Assembly: GCA_020439485.1 (NCBI GenBank)
Contig: JAGQSP010000204.1
Coordinates: forward strand, 1-6,577
Reading direction: 5' to 3'
DNA from: Acidimicrobiales bacterium
GTDB lineage: Bacteria; Actinomycetota; Acidimicrobiia; Acidimicrobiales; Poriferisodalaceae
Length of the DNA: 6,577 nt
The position numbers and the translations under genes were made by a program. This document shows, in pieces, positions 5,439-6,577 of this stretch. The notes beneath the pieces were generated by a model. That model did no database searches. It had not been told where the DNA came from and was given only the letters and a program-made list of their open reading frames with translations. The stretch's first letter is position 1; the number at the start of each line of letters is the position of its first letter.

Positions 5439-5963
5439 CTACCTTTCTTCGCGTTCCAGCACAGCGATCGTGGCTCTGCCGTACCTGGACGATTTCAGCT
5501 CGACCCAGCCATCTGGCACTGCGATGGCCCGATCGGACTCGACGACCGCGTACTCGCTCGGCAGGCGGGTCAACAACTCGCCCCAACCGTCGAACTCATA
5601 TGGCGGGTCCAGCAGGGCCAGGTCGAAGGTCGCCGTCGAGTCTGTCAGGAAGCGCATGGCGTCGCTGCGCTCGACGCGAGCCTGGTTGGTGAGCCCGAGC
5701 GCCGACAGGTTCTGCCTGACGGCGTCGACACACCGCGGTGACGAGTCGACGAACACGACCTGCGCGGCACCTCTGGACAAGGCCTCGATGCCAAGGGCCC
5801 CCGAGCCGGCGAACAGGTCCAGAACAACTGAACCGTCGATGAGGTCGAGGCTCTCGAGACGGTTGAACGTGGCCTCACGGGCCCGACCCGAGGTGGGCCT
5901 CGCCTCCAGCCCGTCTGGAGCCTCCAGACGCCGCCCTCGATGTGTCCCGGCCACTACGCGCAT
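5439..5963 (-). CDS. rsmD: 16S rRNA (guanine(966)-N(2))-methyltransferase RsmD
   Basis: RsmD methylates G966 of 16S rRNA in assembled 30S subunits, using S-adenosylmethionine. The 174 residues carry the complete family pattern: the N-terminal MRVVAGTHRGRRLEAP, RPTSGRAREATFN at 22-34 (usual RPTxDRVREALFN), the SAM-binding motif VLDLFAGSGALGIEALSRGA at 47-66, the acidic FVDSS after strand 2, and the catalytic DPPY at 119-122. The ATG at 5963 gives the usual family start. No Shine-Dalgarno is visible; instead TAGCGT lies 6 bases upstream (5970-5975), which would fit a leaderless message. It is the first gene of the minus-strand cluster, and only 33 bases separate it from the divergent plus-strand gene. 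Confidence 0.95.
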   Translation of the reverse strand: MRVVAGTHRGRRLEAPDGLEARPTSGRAREATFNRLESLDLIDGSVVLDLFAGSGALGIEALSRGAAQVVFVDSSPRCVDAVRQNLSALGLTNQARVERSDAMRFLTDSTATFDLALLDPPYEFDGWGELLTRLPSEYAVVESDRAIAVPDGWVELKSSRYGRATIAVLEREER

Positions 5964-5996
5964 GGCTCGACGCTATCCATCTGCGACACTGGCCGT
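5964..5996. promoter_or_regulatory. Very short divergent promoter region
   Basis: Only 33 bases separate two divergent starts. Towards rsmD, the minus strand has TAGCGT (5970-5975) ending 6 bases before the ATG. Towards the zinc-ribbon gene, the plus strand has GACACT (5985-5990) ending 6 bases before the GTG. Both keep the A at position 2 and the T at position 6 of a -10 box, at a distance that would place transcription starts at the start codons. No convincing -35 boxes were found, and any such elements would lie inside the opposing genes. Confidence 0.3.
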
Positions 5997-6182
5997 GTGG
6001 CTGGACTGGACATCCCCAAGATCATCGACTGCGTCGACTGCGGGGGCCGTTGTCACCTGCAGTCGTACCCCGACCCCGACGACGGGTTCTTACCTGGCGA
6101 CATCGTCAGCTACAGGTGCGTCGACTGCCTCGATCGATGGGATGTAGAGATCGACGAGGGTTTCGTTGCGCCCGACGGATGA
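5997..6182 (+). CDS. Small zinc-ribbon-like protein of unknown function
   Basis: A 61-residue protein I cannot assign to a named family. It has two CxxC pairs, CVDC at 12-15 and CVDC at 41-44, about 25 residues apart, which is the layout of a zinc ribbon. An extra Cys19 and His20 follow the first pair in DCGGRCH. Between the pairs lies an acidic DPDDGFLPGD segment, and the tail WDVEIDEGF is also acidic. There is no signal peptide or membrane segment. The GTG at 5997 is preferred because the protein then begins MAGLDIPKIIDCVDC and does not overlap rsmD. An ATG at 5940 is in frame but would overlap rsmD by 24 bases and adds unremarkable sequence. Base composition and codon use look like the neighbours. 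It may be co-transcribed with the membrane gene 12 bases downstream. Possible roles include nucleic-acid or protein binding, but nothing in the sequence decides. Confidence 0.7.
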   Translation: MAGLDIPKIIDCVDCGGRCHLQSYPDPDDGFLPGDIVSYRCVDCLDRWDVEIDEGFVAPDG

Positions 6183-6191
6183 CAGACTGTC
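6181..6191. repeat. Small palindrome between the two plus-strand genes
   Basis: GACAG-A-CTGTC, a perfect 5-bp inverted repeat with a one-base centre, starts inside the zinc-ribbon stop codon and ends 3 bases before the next ATG. It also contains the CAGACT that could serve as a -10 box. It could be an operator, but a short palindrome like this may occur by chance. Confidence 0.2.
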
Positions 6192-6194
6192 TCC

Positions 6195-6577
6195 ATGGAC
6201 CACACCCCTATGGAACCCCAGCTCTTTCGTCTGAAGCGATGGTTCCGGATCCTGCAGATCACTTCGAGCTTCCTGCTGATCTTGTTCGGCTCGACGAACC
6301 TGTTCGCCGGAAGCTGGTACGTGTTTTTGGGCATCGTGTTCGTGGGCTTCGGTTTCTACACCCTCGGCCAGGCCATGTACGCCGGCGTGGTGGCCACCGA
6401 GGAAGGCCTCAACGTCAGGCTCAACGCCAGCAAGCCCAAGTTCTACGCGTGGGAAGACATCGACTACGCGACGCCCGGTTCGCCCCTGATGCTTCGCCTG
6501 ATCGACGGCAAGATCGGCAGGCTGCCGCCCTATCTGGACGACTCCGACGAGCTGCGGTGGATGATCGACGACACCGT
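6195..6577 (+). CDS. Two-helix membrane protein with bacterial PH-like domain, truncated by the right edge
   Basis: 127 complete codons are present with no stop before the window ends. Residues 1-16 are a short cytoplasmic start rich in basic residues (RLKRWFR), followed by two probable membrane helices: about 17-37 (ILQITSSFLLILFG) and about 41-62 (WYVFLGIVFVGFGFYTLGQAM), joined by a very short turn. The soluble part (about 65 onward: VVATEEGLNVRL, FYAWEDIDYATPG, LMLRLIDGKIGRLPPYLDD) has the strand pattern and the conserved W-(E/S)-(E/D)-I element of small bacterial PH-domain membrane proteins. The first ATG at 6195 is used; another at 6210 (Met6) is possible. No Shine-Dalgarno is seen for either; CAGACT ends 6 bases before the first. 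The gene follows the zinc-ribbon gene by 12 bases. The function is unknown, and the PH-like assignment is moderate. Confidence 0.7.
   Translation, partial: MDHTPMEPQLFRLKRWFRILQITSSFLLILFGSTNLFAGSWYVFLGIVFVGFGFYTLGQAMYAGVVATEEGLNVRLNASKPKFYAWEDIDYATPGSPLMLRLIDGKIGRLPPYLDDSDELRWMIDDT

Overview
The window looks like a high-GC actinobacterial chromosome segment. The gene set and order (rsmD, coaD, a SepIVA-like coiled-coil gene, the DUF177 gene, rpmF, plsX, acpP, rnc, an fpg-like gene, smc) are those of an actinobacterial housekeeping cluster. A deep-branching actinobacterium of the Acidimicrobiia type is my best guess, but this is inferred from gene order and protein character, not from a marker-gene search. 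Nothing here suggests phage, plasmid, insertion sequence or CRISPR.

Minus strand, about 5963 down to 1, in transcription order: rsmD (16S rRNA m2G966 methyltransferase), coaD (pantetheine-phosphate adenylyltransferase), a DivIVA/SepIVA-like coiled-coil protein, a DUF177/YceD protein, rpmF (ribosomal protein L32), plsX (acyl-ACP:phosphate acyltransferase), acpP (acyl carrier protein), rnc (RNase III), a Fpg/MutM-family protein that has lost its catalytic residues, and the N-terminal 197 codons of smc, which runs off the left edge. Ten genes lie head to tail with short gaps or 4-base stop/start overlaps. The only larger gaps are about 100 bases before rpmF and about 80 bases before acpP. The cluster combines ribosome maturation (rsmD, DUF177, rpmF, rnc), coenzyme A, ACP and phospholipid synthesis (coaD, acpP, plsX), cell division (SepIVA-like) and chromosome maintenance (smc). 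CoaD makes the CoA precursor from which the ACP phosphopantetheine arm is taken, and PlsX uses acyl-ACP.

Plus strand, 5997 to the right edge: two small genes diverge from rsmD. One encodes a 61-residue four-cysteine zinc-ribbon-like protein. The other encodes a two-helix membrane protein with a soluble bacterial PH-like tail, truncated by the window end. Neither has a clear ribosome-binding site.

The most interesting item is the Fpg-like protein between rnc and smc. It is a full-length, intact reading frame, but Pro2 (the nucleophile), the beta-hairpin Lys, the void-filling loop residues, the helix-two-turn-helix Asn, the finger Arg and three of four zinc cysteines are all replaced. It looks like a maintained pseudo-glycosylase. 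A second point is that rnc has no ATG, GTG or TTG that gives a complete RNase III domain; a CTG overlapping the acpP stop codon is the best start.
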